This document shows positions 1 to 7,940 of a stretch of 64,000 nt of DNA, in pieces; position 1 is the stretch's first letter, and each line of letters starts with the position of its first letter. This DNA comes from Nocardia macrotermitis (GTDB lineage Bacteria > Actinomycetota > Actinomycetes > Mycobacteriales > Mycobacteriaceae), in NCBI RefSeq assembly GCF_009604405.1, contig NZ_WEGK01000006.1, positions 186,001 to 250,000 of the forward strand, written 5' to 3'. The position numbers and the translations under genes are program-made. Below the pieces are notes generated by a model, which searched no databases, was not told the origin of the DNA, and saw only the letters and a list, made by a program, of their open reading frames with translations.

Positions 1-1017
1 CGCGCGGTGAGCATCTACGGTGCGACACTGGGCGCTGCCACCGTCTGCGGGCAGACCATCGCCGGACTGCTGCTGACATTCGACCCGCTGCATATCGGTT
101 GGCGCACGGTATTTCTGGTCGATCTCGCTCCTGCCCTTGCCGTTGTCGCGATCGCCACGTGGGTGGTCCCGGCCGGTCCGGCCACGACTCGTGCACGGCT
201 GCCGGTAGCCAGTCCCGTGCTGTTGGCCCTCGGACTAACGACCTTGCTCGTGCCCCTGGCGACGGGGGCGGCACGCGGGCGGTCGACCACGTTGTGGATC
301 AGTGCCGCGCTCGGCATTGGCGTGCTGGTGTTGTTCGTGATTCGTGAGCGGCGACTGTCCAGCCGCGGCGAAACGACCCTGTTGCCTGCTGCGGCCCTGC
401 GCCATCGCGGCTTCGGTTTGGGTGTGCTGACAGTGTTCACCTACTACTCCGGTACTGCAGCACTGAACATGCTGCTGTCGTATTTCTTGCAATCCGGGTT
501 GGGGCGCAGCGCTCTCACTGCCGGGTTGCAGTTCGCGCCGCTCGGGGCGGGGTTCATGATCGGGTCCCTGTTGACCGGGCAGATCCGCACCGTACGTCGT
601 GTGCCGCTGCCCGTGATCGGCGGATTGCTCATGGCTCTCACCCGAGGGCTGATGCTGTACGCGCTGGCACAGAACGACTTCCTACACGTCGCGCTGCTCG
701 AGTTGGCGTTGCTGGCCACCGGAATCGCCCAGGGCTTCGTCGTCGCGCCGTTGATCGCGGCGATCCTGACCCGGGTGACCGCGCAGGAATCCGGGGCGGC
801 CTCAGGAACCATCATGACCACATCCAACGCTGCGGTGTCCTTCGGTGTGGCGGGCATCGGCGGTGTGTTCCTGGCGGCCACCGCGCGGTGGGGCAGCCTC
901 ACCGGATTCTCGCTGGCCCTGCTGATCATGACGGCACTCGCCGTGCTCACCGCTGCACTGAGTTTCACGTTGACACGTGCCGATGACCGTGCGGCACAAC
1001 AGAAAGGATCCCGGTGA
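1..1017 (+). CDS. MFS drug exporter, DHA2 (14-TM) type, 5' partial
   Basis: This is the C-terminal 338 residues of a major facilitator proton antiporter; the reading frame is open from base 1, so the true start lies outside the window. Successive hydrophobic helices are visible. The segment with GQTIAG followed by GWRTVFLVD matches the helix 5-6 region of EmrB/QacA-type transporters. The family is usually about 480-520 residues, so roughly 150 residues are missing. It overlaps the next gene by 4 bases (GTGA), which implies translational coupling. Its place beside a small biosynthetic cluster suggests product export or self-resistance; that role is inferred, and the substrate cannot be read from sequence. 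Confidence 0.85.
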   Translation, partial: RAVSIYGATLGAATVCGQTIAGLLLTFDPLHIGWRTVFLVDLAPALAVVAIATWVVPAGPATTRARLPVASPVLLALGLTTLLVPLATGAARGRSTTLWISAALGIGVLVLFVIRERRLSSRGETTLLPAAALRHRGFGLGVLTVFTYYSGTAALNMLLSYFLQSGLGRSALTAGLQFAPLGAGFMIGSLLTGQIRTVRRVPLPVIGGLLMALTRGLMLYALAQNDFLHVALLELALLATGIAQGFVVAPLIAAILTRVTAQESGAASGTIMTTSNAAVSFGVAGIGGVFLAATARWGSLTGFSLALLIMTALAVLTAALSFTLTRADDRAAQQKGSR

Positions 1018-2258
1018 CCGCTCTCGAGGCGCCCTCCGACCGTCCGTCCCCAGACCCCGGCTCGCACACGATCGATATCGCACCGTTGCTGCGGCGCCTG
1101 GCCGGACTGCCGAGTGTGGCCGACCGTTATCTTCCCTTCCTCGCCACGGGCCGCTCTGTGACCTTGTCCGAGCTGCCGCTGCTGTCCAAGAGTGATCTGG
1201 AACTGGTTTTTCCCGAACTCCTGCAGCAGATCCGGCAGAACGACACCAGCGCGTACCTCTACGCCAGTGGCGGAACCACGTCCGCGCCCAAGCTGAGCCT
1301 GATCCCCGCCGACATGTTCGTGCCCGACATCCTCACCCAGTGGAGACCACTCAGCAGCAACGACGTCATCGCCAATATATACAGTCCGGGCAGGCTGTGG
1401 TCTTCGCACAACTTCTTCAACGCGGTCGCGGCCGAATCCGGCGCGATCTGCCTGGCTTTCGGGTCGCTCGACGATAAGGAAGTGCCGCAATGGCTGGAGT
1501 TCTTCGAGCAGCGAGGAGTCACCGCACTCGACGGCACCGCCAGCCAGATCGCACAGCTTCTCGAAGCCTGTGCGCGCAGCGGCCACCGACCGCCACAATT
1601 CATCAACAAACTGCTGTGGACTGGTGAAGCCTTCGACGAGCACACAGACCGTTTGGTGCGCGAACTGCTCCCGGAAGCCGACCGCTACGGGGTATACGGC
1701 TCGACCGAGACCTGGGTGGTCGGGCACAGCGGCCCGTCGTGCAGCACCAACGTCTTTCACACGCTGCCCTACCAGCGCGTCGAACTCGTCGGCGGGGAGA
1801 TCGTGATCACCAACATCCACCCGCAGGCGATCAATCCCTTGCTGCGCTACCGCATCGGCGATCGAGGCGAACACGTCGACTGTGGGTGCGGCGCAACGAC
1901 TCCCGGACTGCGCGTGCTCGGCCGCGCCGACACACAGATCAAGTTCCGTTCTGTATTGCTCACCGCAGAAGAACTCGTCGCCACCGCCGAGGCCGACCCC
2001 GCAGTGCGTCGGGCGCAAGTGATCCTGCTCGACCACGGCGCAGCCGAGGAACGGCTCATCGTGTCCGTCATCGCCGCGACGAACGCACCCGAGGACCTCA
2101 CCGACACCCTGCGTGCACAGATCCTCAGCGAGGTCTACCGGCTGGCCTCGGCTACCGCTTCGGACCCGGCGAGTTTCACCATCGAGATCGTCTCCCGGCT
2201 CGAGCTCAACCCACGCACACACAAGACTCCGATCCTGGTGAGCCGTCCGTCGAAATAG
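1014..2258 (+). CDS. PaaK-like adenylate-forming enzyme (414 aa)
   Basis: This belongs to the phenylacetate-CoA ligase / coenzyme F390 synthetase-like branch of the adenylate-forming enzymes, which activate a carboxylic acid with ATP and pass it to a thiol. Visible motifs are a P-loop-like ASGGTTSAPK near residue 82, YGSTET near 228, YRIGDRGE near 278, a DCGCG cysteine motif and GRAD near 302. The C-terminus has NPRTHK, a candidate for the catalytic Lys loop. It starts at a GTG overlapping the MFS stop, with AAAGGA upstream. A second PaaK-like gene lies at 6630-7940 and a carrier protein at 4134-4442, so loading of a carrier-bound acid is a reasonable guess. The substrate is unknown. Confidence 0.82.
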   Translation: MTALEAPSDRPSPDPGSHTIDIAPLLRRLAGLPSVADRYLPFLATGRSVTLSELPLLSKSDLELVFPELLQQIRQNDTSAYLYASGGTTSAPKLSLIPADMFVPDILTQWRPLSSNDVIANIYSPGRLWSSHNFFNAVAAESGAICLAFGSLDDKEVPQWLEFFEQRGVTALDGTASQIAQLLEACARSGHRPPQFINKLLWTGEAFDEHTDRLVRELLPEADRYGVYGSTETWVVGHSGPSCSTNVFHTLPYQRVELVGGEIVITNIHPQAINPLLRYRIGDRGEHVDCGCGATTPGLRVLGRADTQIKFRSVLLTAEELVATAEADPAVRRAQVILLDHGAAEERLIVSVIAATNAPEDLTDTLRAQILSEVYRLASATASDPASFTIEIVSRLELNPRTHKTPILVSRPSK

Positions 2259-2261
2259 GTT

Positions 2262-2303
2262 GTGCCGTGCGACTCCCGCCACGGCAGACGGGAGTCGCGG
2301 CAC
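2262..2303. terminator. Hairpin between convergent genes, probable bidirectional terminator
   Basis: The arms GTGCCG+CGACTCCCG and CGGGAGTCG+CGGCAC pair over 15 bp with a 2-base bulge (TG) and a 10-base loop. It fills most of the 58-base gap between the stops of the forward PaaK-like gene and the reverse SDR gene. There is no clear U-tract, which is common in high-GC actinomycetes. Confidence 0.65.
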
Positions 2304-2316
2304 CGGGTCGGCTTGC

Positions 2317-3102
2317 TCATCGGCCGTAGAGCGCGCCACCGTTGACCTGGATGATCTGCGCGCTGATGTGCGCGGCGGCAGGTGAGCTCAACCAGTGCAC
2401 GGTCTCGGCGACGTCTTCGGGGCTGCCGGCGCGGCTGACCAATGTCTGGCCGATGAGGACATTTTCACGGGCCTCGGTGAGCTTGCCATGAAAGAATTCC
2501 GTGCCCGACACATATCCCGGTGCTACCACATTCACCGTCGCGCCGCGGTGACCGAGCCGCGCGGCCAGATCGAACGCGTAAGGATGCAGCGCCGCTTTCG
2601 CCGCCGCGTACGATCCGGTGCCCGACCCCCGATAGGCGGCGATCGAACTCAACAACACGATCCGGGCGTTGTCGGCGAGTATTCCGGTCACCGCCTCCGA
2701 CAGCAGCACCGCCGACAAGACGTTGCTGGCCAGGTTGTCGTTCCATCGCCGTGCAATCGTCTGCAGCGCCGATGCTGCGGGCACGGTCTCGCCGCGGTGG
2801 GGGTCGTCGGCGAACTCGACGTTGCCGCCGGCGGCGTGAACGACCACGTCGATGCCGCCGAACCGGCTCTCGAGGTCAGCGACGATGCGTTCGACATCCT
2901 GGACTCGGCTCAGATCACCGGCACTGACGGCAGGGGCGAGAGCTCCCTCGACCGTGTCGGAAATATGTTGTGCCGCAGCGGTCAAACGATCGAGCCGACG
3001 TCCGAGCAGGACCGTCTGCTCCCCGCTGTGCGCGAACCGTTGCGCAGTCGCACGTCCGATTCCGGTGCCGCCACCACTGACGACTACGACTCGTGGACTC
3101 AT
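2317..3102 (-). CDS. SDR-family NAD(P)-dependent oxidoreductase
   Basis: A 261-residue classical short-chain dehydrogenase/reductase. The N-terminal Rossmann motif SGGGTGIGR, the HAAGG element near residue 91, and the catalytic Ser with the YAAAK Tyr-Lys pair are all intact. I chose the ATG at 3102 because AAAGGAG stands just before it and the protein starts cleanly on the cofactor-binding strand; a longer open frame upstream is shadow coding. It is the last gene of the reverse operon, 19 bases after the short adenylate-forming gene. A likely role is reduction of a carrier- or CoA-bound keto group, or oxidation of the alcohol, in the cluster's pathway. Direction and substrate are not determinable. 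Confidence 0.85.
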   Translation of the reverse strand: MSPRVVVVSGGGTGIGRATAQRFAHSGEQTVLLGRRLDRLTAAAQHISDTVEGALAPAVSAGDLSRVQDVERIVADLESRFGGIDVVVHAAGGNVEFADDPHRGETVPAASALQTIARRWNDNLASNVLSAVLLSEAVTGILADNARIVLLSSIAAYRGSGTGSYAAAKAALHPYAFDLAARLGHRGATVNVVAPGYVSGTEFFHGKLTEARENVLIGQTLVSRAGSPEDVAETVHWLSSPAAAHISAQIIQVNGGALYGR

Positions 3103-3121
3103 GCTGTACTCCTTTGTGACG

Positions 3122-4144
3122 TCAGGTAAATCCAATGGTCGGTTGAGCGGTAGCTCGCGCGAGCCCACGCACCCGCTCCGTGAGGACCTTGCCGGTCGCT
3201 GACCGAGGGATGCCCTCGACTCGACATACGGACCGAGGCAGCGGAACTGGTCCCAGGAAACGACCGAACACCGACCAGATCTGCTCGGGTGTCGGGCCGG
3301 GCGCGGGCGCACTGTAGAACAGGTCGTAATGCTCCCCGCGCAACGTGTCACGGTCGGCAACGCAGGCCACCTCGCAGCCCGGATGAAGCAGCGCCACGTG
3401 GGCTTCGACCGCGTCGAGGTCACACCGGACACCGTTGACCTTGATCAATCGTGAGGCGCGCCCGGCGTGCGCGAACAACCGGCCCGCCTGAGGCTCGACC
3501 AGATCGTCGAGGACCAATACCTGCGGATAGTCGGCCATCGTCTCGTTTCGTCCCAGCCGTGGACTGCTCACCCGCAACGGTTGCGGACCACCGTCCACCT
3601 CGGCGATCAGGTCGACATCGGGCAGCAGGCTCCACAACGGCTGCGACCCGGTGGCCTCGACCGCGCGGGTGGCTATCGCACCGGTTTCAGTCGAACCGAA
3701 AATCTCGACTACGCGGAAGTTCCCACCATCGAGTCGCTCGATCACCGTGCGGGTAGCCGGCACGATCGGACCGGTGCCGTGCAATGCCACGACCGCGGGC
3801 AACGCGGCCAGACTGCGGGCCATGCTGCGCACGATCGGCCAACTCGACGGTAGGCATACCAGCAGCGTGGCAACGTCAGGACGGATAGTCGGCACCGCGG
3901 CCGGGTGGTGCCAGCCGTGGTGCACCGGGACGCCCAGAGTCTCCGGCAGCACCACCCCGTATAAATGTCCGAAGAGATGTCCGGTCGGTGCGAAGTTGAC
4001 GATCTGGCCGATCGGACCGAGCCGTGCGGCCACGACCGTCACTTCCGCACGGATCTGCGCGAAGGTCCGCACCCACCGCGTCGAGGTGCCCGTGGATCCC
4101 GATGTGGCAAAGGAAATTTCGTCGCCGTGCAGGCTAATGACCAC
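3122..4144 (-). CDS. Short adenylate-forming enzyme lacking the usual N-terminal region
   Basis: A 340-residue AMP-binding protein with the nucleotide loop FATSGSTGTS at residues 12-21, EIFGSTETG near 150 and the A10-type IPRSATGKVL near 316, whose Lys normally catalyses adenylation. Typical acyl-CoA synthetases carry about 150 residues before the nucleotide loop; here only about 11 precede it. The upstream DNA encodes the carrier protein, overlapping by 11 bases, so no missing exon-like piece is nearby. The gene is intact and its core motifs are conserved, which argues for a functional compact enzyme rather than decay. Possible roles are loading the adjacent ACP or making a CoA ester. Confidence 0.78.
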   Translation of the reverse strand: MVISLHGDEISFATSGSTGTSTRWVRTFAQIRAEVTVVAARLGPIGQIVNFAPTGHLFGHLYGVVLPETLGVPVHHGWHHPAAVPTIRPDVATLLVCLPSSWPIVRSMARSLAALPAVVALHGTGPIVPATRTVIERLDGGNFRVVEIFGSTETGAIATRAVEATGSQPLWSLLPDVDLIAEVDGGPQPLRVSSPRLGRNETMADYPQVLVLDDLVEPQAGRLFAHAGRASRLIKVNGVRCDLDAVEAHVALLHPGCEVACVADRDTLRGEHYDLFYSAPAPGPTPEQIWSVFGRFLGPVPLPRSVCRVEGIPRSATGKVLTERVRGLARATAQPTIGFT

Positions 4145-4442
4145 CAGCGGTGCTTCCCTCCACGGCGCGCTGGTCTTCCAACTGCCAATTCACGAATCGG
4201 GCAATGCGTTCCAGGCTGGCGAACTCGTAACGCACATCGTGGCCTACGAAGTCGACTTCGATGCCGAATTCCTCCTCGATGCGCGTGATGCATTCGACCG
4301 CCCGCAAGCTGTCGAATCGGTCACCGAGGCGTTCCCGCAGTTCGTCGGCATCGGCGACAGCGTCGAGCGCCTCCCCGAGCACGGACCGTAGTGTGTTTCG
4401 CACACGGGTGCTGATCTGCTCCGCTGATGGGGTCTGAGTCAT
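4134..4442 (-). CDS. Acyl carrier protein
   Basis: A 102-residue four-helix carrier protein. The motif DRFDSLRAVE places the phosphopantetheine-accepting Ser at residue 45, followed by an acidic helix (RIEEEFGIEVD), typical of ACPs. Two adjacent ATGs occur; I prefer the second because AGAGG lies 6 bases before it. It overlaps the short adenylate-forming gene by 11 bases, suggesting coupled translation and a working pair. It is the only carrier protein in this cluster, so all activated acyl groups that need a carrier in this locus would pass through it, unless others lie left of the window. Confidence 0.88.
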   Translation of the reverse strand: MTQTPSAEQISTRVRNTLRSVLGEALDAVADADELRERLGDRFDSLRAVECITRIEEEFGIEVDFVGHDVRYEFASLERIARFVNWQLEDQRAVEGSTAGGH

Positions 4443-4498
4443 CATCAACCTCTCGGTAGGTGGTGTCGGTACGTGCCGCGGCACGGCACACGGTGTCA

Positions 4499-4894
4499 TC
4501 AGGACACGTCGGCGCGCGCCATGACGCCCTCGCGCGCCAGAAAGACGTGCTGAGGCAACGTGATTCGGAATTCGATGTAGATGAACGGCACCCCGTCGAC
4601 TGCGCTCAACGCGGTCCGCAGGAACTCCGCGAGCGACGCCCGAAAGTGATCGTCACGCCCAGGTCCGAGTCGGCATGTCACCAAGATGTAGCCCACCGGG
4701 TACTCATCGCTGGCCAGCATGTCCAGCGGCATCCCGCCGCTGAAGACAGACTTGGACCCCAGTTCGTGGAAGCTGACGATCACGTGGGCCGGTGCCACTC
4801 CGCGGTCGGCGAACCAGCGGGCGAGCCTGACCGAGACCGCCTTGCGGCGTGCCGGTGGCAGTGCGGAAGTGGTGGAGATATCGATGGTCGGCAT
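4499..4894 (-). CDS. Tautomerase-superfamily protein with Pro after Met1
   Basis: A 131-residue protein beginning MPTIDIS. Removal of Met would leave an N-terminal Pro, the catalytic base of the 4-oxalocrotonate tautomerase / MIF / cis-CaaD superfamily. The length fits a fused two-unit beta-alpha-beta subunit such as cis-CaaD or MSAD rather than the 62-residue 4-OT type. A conserved-looking segment FSGGMP follows near residue 52. The ATG at 4894 is favoured because of this Pro; the ribosome-binding site is weak. It sits 11 bases after the toroid-protein gene. Chemistry could be keto-enol tautomerisation, decarboxylation or hydration; which one is not visible. Confidence 0.68.
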   Translation of the reverse strand: MPTIDISTTSALPPARRKAVSVRLARWFADRGVAPAHVIVSFHELGSKSVFSGGMPLDMLASDEYPVGYILVTCRLGPGRDDHFRASLAEFLRTALSAVDGVPFIYIEFRITLPQHVFLAREGVMARADVS

Positions 4895-4905
4895 CGCAGC
4901 TGTGC

Positions 4906-6633
4906 CTACGACAGTGACAGCGCGGGCACGGTCGCCGCACGATCGGAGAGCCGCTGACGCAGCAGCGACCCGAGACATCCGGCCAGCGCCCCACCTGTCC
5001 CCGGGGCCAACGGACTCCATCGAATGCCGTCCGGGGCACTGACTCGATCCACGAAGCGATGCAGATGGTCGGTATCGACAGCGAGCCCGAGACGATCGCA
5101 GGTGGCCACCGCCTCGTAGGTGGACAGAAGATCCGGCACGCGATTGCTCTCGTTCGCCCATCCACCGCCACGAACCCGATGCGCTGTCAGCAGCCGCACT
5201 GCGGTGTCGGTTCGTGCTTCGGCTACGGTGGACAGAATTCGCACTGCCTGCAGTCCCGCACGCAGACTCGGCTGACCACCCGGAACAGACGCATAGTCCG
5301 CGTCGTCGACACTGCATGTCACGACGAACGATGCCAACGCGTCGGCATCGACGATCAATTCGATCGGTGCCCCCAGTTGGTAGATGATCTCGGTCGCCGC
5401 CGCAGTGGACACCAGATCTGATCCTCGGCCTTCCCAGTATCCGAAACCACCGTCGGGGTTCTGCAGTGCGGTCAGCCATTCCGCGATGCGCTGTCTCGCC
5501 TCCGGTTGATCATCGAAGGCGCCTGCGGTCAGCGCCCACAAGGTCGAGCGGACCTCCGCGCCCCGGGCGGGCATGTACATCACGCCACCTTCGTTCGGAA
5601 GCTGGCATCCCCGGATCCATGCGCGCAATCGCGCCTCTTCACTACTGCCGGGTGTCGACAGAATTGTCGCCGACGTGCTCAACACATCAGCGGCCGAGCG
5701 CGTGTCCCGGTAGGTGTAGCCGCCGGATGCGACCGCCATCGTCGCGATGTGGGCGGCGATCGCTTCGGCTGCCGGTGGTGTGCTCCCGAGTGCGCGCAAC
5801 GTCCCGACCGCACAGAACGAGGCCCATACATCTTCGACGTCGTAGCCGCTCCAACGAACGTAGGCACCCGTTCGGCCGCGATGATTGTCGATCCATTCTT
5901 GGACTGGCTCAGCGGGTTTCGCTCTCAGCCAGGCCAAGCTTGCGGTGGCGCGGTAGGTCGCCCACATACAGGGATCGGTCGCGGTCTCGGCGAATCGGAA
6001 TCCACCGCCTCGCATCTGCTGATGTCGGATCCATGCGATCAGGTCCGCTGCCCGCCATGGCAGTTCAGTGTGGTGATCGGTGTCGGCGAGAGTGTGGAAG
6101 GTCGTGGTGGCGTAGTGGCATGCCCTAACGTCGGCAATGCCACGTTCGGCATGTTCGGGCGTCCACCCCAGGCCGCCGACGCTGGTCTGCAGCCGCCGCA
6201 ACCAGCCCAACAGTCGATCACGGTCGGGGACGTCGATACCGCAGATTTCGAGCGCTGTCCGCGTAGAGAAGTGGGTGGCCCATACGTCCGGTGTTTGGCC
6301 GGGCATCATCGCGAACGCCTCCCCCGACCACGTCTGTGCCAGCCATTCAGCGGTGCGTTCGGTGTCGGGAACGGGATGCCCGAGATCCGCCAATGCTTGT
6401 GTGCTGTAGAAGGTGGCCCACGCGTCCGAGGCCATTCCCCGGTTCCACGCATAGCCGCCATCGCTGTTGAGTTTGCTCAGCAGAAATTCCACCGTCTCGT
6501 CGCGGTGAGCAATTTCTTGTGTTCGCCCCAACCAGGACAGTGTTCGAATCGCCGCGTAGGTGCACCACAGGTCGCCCTCGCCGGTTCCTGTTCCGCCGTC
6601 GACGCCGAAAGGGGTGACATTCGACGAAGTCAC
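4906..6633 (-). CDS. Alpha/alpha-toroid protein (prenyltransferase / squalene-cyclase-like repeats)
   Basis: A 575-residue protein built from at least eight repeats of about 50-60 residues, each with a Gly-Gly-aromatic element (GGYAW, GGLGW, GGGFRF, GGYTY, GGFGYW, GGGW) and a helix with a D-x-W-A-T-like core (DAWATF, DVWATH, MWATYR, DVWASF, DLVSTA, DLLSTY). This is the pattern of the squalene-hopene cyclase, class II terpene cyclase and protein-prenyltransferase beta barrel. I see no canonical DxDD acid motif and no obvious zinc triad. The GTG at 6633 overlaps the upstream stop (GTGA) and has GGAGG four bases before it, so the longer upstream frame is rejected. Cyclase, prenyltransferase or non-enzymatic scaffold remain possible. 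Confidence 0.72.
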   Translation of the reverse strand: MTSSNVTPFGVDGGTGTGEGDLWCTYAAIRTLSWLGRTQEIAHRDETVEFLLSKLNSDGGYAWNRGMASDAWATFYSTQALADLGHPVPDTERTAEWLAQTWSGEAFAMMPGQTPDVWATHFSTRTALEICGIDVPDRDRLLGWLRRLQTSVGGLGWTPEHAERGIADVRACHYATTTFHTLADTDHHTELPWRAADLIAWIRHQQMRGGGFRFAETATDPCMWATYRATASLAWLRAKPAEPVQEWIDNHRGRTGAYVRWSGYDVEDVWASFCAVGTLRALGSTPPAAEAIAAHIATMAVASGGYTYRDTRSAADVLSTSATILSTPGSSEEARLRAWIRGCQLPNEGGVMYMPARGAEVRSTLWALTAGAFDDQPEARQRIAEWLTALQNPDGGFGYWEGRGSDLVSTAAATEIIYQLGAPIELIVDADALASFVVTCSVDDADYASVPGGQPSLRAGLQAVRILSTVAEARTDTAVRLLTAHRVRGGGWANESNRVPDLLSTYEAVATCDRLGLAVDTDHLHRFVDRVSAPDGIRWSPLAPGTGGALAGCLGSLLRQRLSDRAATVPALSLS

Positions 6634-7940
6634 AGCGCCTCCAGAACTCGAATATTCGACCGTTTCCAGCTCTTTTGCGAGCCGCCACTCTTGGTGATGA
6701 CCGGCAGGGAATTCACGAATATCGACTGATGCCAACGGAATCCCAGAGCGAACTCGGACCGATTCTGCAGATCGGCGATCTGCTCATCTTCGTTCAGCCT
6801 GTTCGTATTGTATCCTCGCTCCAAGAGGATTCTGGCCCGCTGCCCTTCGGAATCGATTTCGATCAGATACCCCGTGGCGGCAGTGGCTCCGTATACGACA
6901 TCCTCGACAGATCGAATCGTCAGCGGATTACCAGCGATGGTGACCGCATCCGAAGACCTCCCATGCACTGTTATCGACGGTGCCAGGTTGCCGCAGGAGC
7001 AATCACGATGCACGGTTACCTCGTCGCCGGTATCCAGTCGCAGCAGCGGCCTGGCGAATAAGTTCAATGGGGTTGTGACCAATATTCCGGAATCGGTGGA
7101 TTCCAAGGGGGAAACCTGGTTTCCGTCGGATAGTTCGAAGTAGTTCGTTGCTGTCATGAGATGCTGTCGATCGTGGTCGCATGCGGCAGCGAGCGTCCCG
7201 GTCTCGGTGCTGCCGTAGCTGGCGTCGAAGACCTCGGCGCCCCACCAGCTACCCAGGCGATCGCGCAAAGCGGGTGTGCTGACTTCGCCGAGAAGCATGA
7301 TTGCGCGGATGTGCGCGGCGACATCGGTGAAGATCCCGCGATGCTGCAGCAGCCGCATCAACTGCAGAGCTAGACCGGGTGCGCCGAACAGCACAGTTGG
7401 CCGATACACCTCCCACAGCCGGATCAGCCGATCCCAATCCGAGACTCCCGTGGTGAAGGGGTAATTCCTGGTGTGCGTAATTCTGCGATATTCGCAGACG
7501 CCGGCAATCAAATCGGCAACAGGCACGATATCCGATGGCAACAGCACGGCGACCCGGTCGTCGTCACGGAGGAGATCGAGCCACGCCCGGGCTACCGAAA
7601 CAGTATTCCAAATGATATCGTCTGCCGTCCGTGGCGTCGGTGTGACGAGACCACTCGTTCCTGTGGTCTCATAATATTTTACCGCCCCTGACCCGTCATC
7701 GATAATGAAATCCCATGGGTTTTTCTTTATCTCATCCTTGTCGGTGGTCGGTAGCAGCTGAAAGCTGTCGAAACTATAATCGGATAGGTGTGCGTATGCT
7801 TTGGATGCGCGCGCCCGAGACCATACTTCACCCAATCTGCGATCATAGAAGGTTCGAGGAATCTCGCGTCCATGATTGGCATTGGCTGATATCTCCGCGC
7901 TCGATAGAGTGTTCAGGAGATCGATATTACTGATTAGCAT
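6630..7940 (-). CDS. PaaK-like adenylate-forming enzyme (436 aa)
   Basis: First gene of the reverse operon. Motifs of the phenylacetate-CoA ligase-like branch are present: TTGTSG near residue 92, YGSTETG near 242, LDTGDE near 302, a DCSCG cysteine motif and HGRSSD near 327, and a Lys-rich C-terminal loop (ITKSGGSQK). It differs greatly from the 1014-2258 paralogue outside these motifs, so the two probably activate different acids. The ATG at 7940 has GGGGG four bases upstream. It overlaps the toroid gene by 4 bases. Codons are less GC-biased than in the downstream genes, for example many AT-ending codons near the N-terminus, which may mark separate acquisition. Confidence 0.8.
   Translation of the reverse strand: MLISNIDLLNTLSSAEISANANHGREIPRTFYDRRLGEVWSRARASKAYAHLSDYSFDSFQLLPTTDKDEIKKNPWDFIIDDGSGAVKYYETTGTSGLVTPTPRTADDIIWNTVSVARAWLDLLRDDDRVAVLLPSDIVPVADLIAGVCEYRRITHTRNYPFTTGVSDWDRLIRLWEVYRPTVLFGAPGLALQLMRLLQHRGIFTDVAAHIRAIMLLGEVSTPALRDRLGSWWGAEVFDASYGSTETGTLAAACDHDRQHLMTATNYFELSDGNQVSPLESTDSGILVTTPLNLFARPLLRLDTGDEVTVHRDCSCGNLAPSITVHGRSSDAVTIAGNPLTIRSVEDVVYGATAATGYLIEIDSEGQRARILLERGYNTNRLNEDEQIADLQNRSEFALGFRWHQSIFVNSLPVITKSGGSQKSWKRSNIRVLEAL

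Noticed and set aside
444..2339. A 631-residue reverse open frame antisense to the MFS and PaaK-like genes
   Set aside because: The GC-rich codon pattern of the forward genes leaves the opposite strand open; the translation has no domain and the forward genes have clear motifs.
2317..3432. Longer SDR beginning at 3432
   Set aside because: The extra 110 residues are antisense-like Arg/Ser-rich sequence over the neighbouring gene; the ATG at 3102 has a good ribosome-binding site and begins the Rossmann fold.
4499..5479. Longer tautomerase beginning at 5479
   Set aside because: The extension overlaps the toroid gene and would bury the Pro that should be N-terminal; ATG 4894 is followed directly by that Pro.
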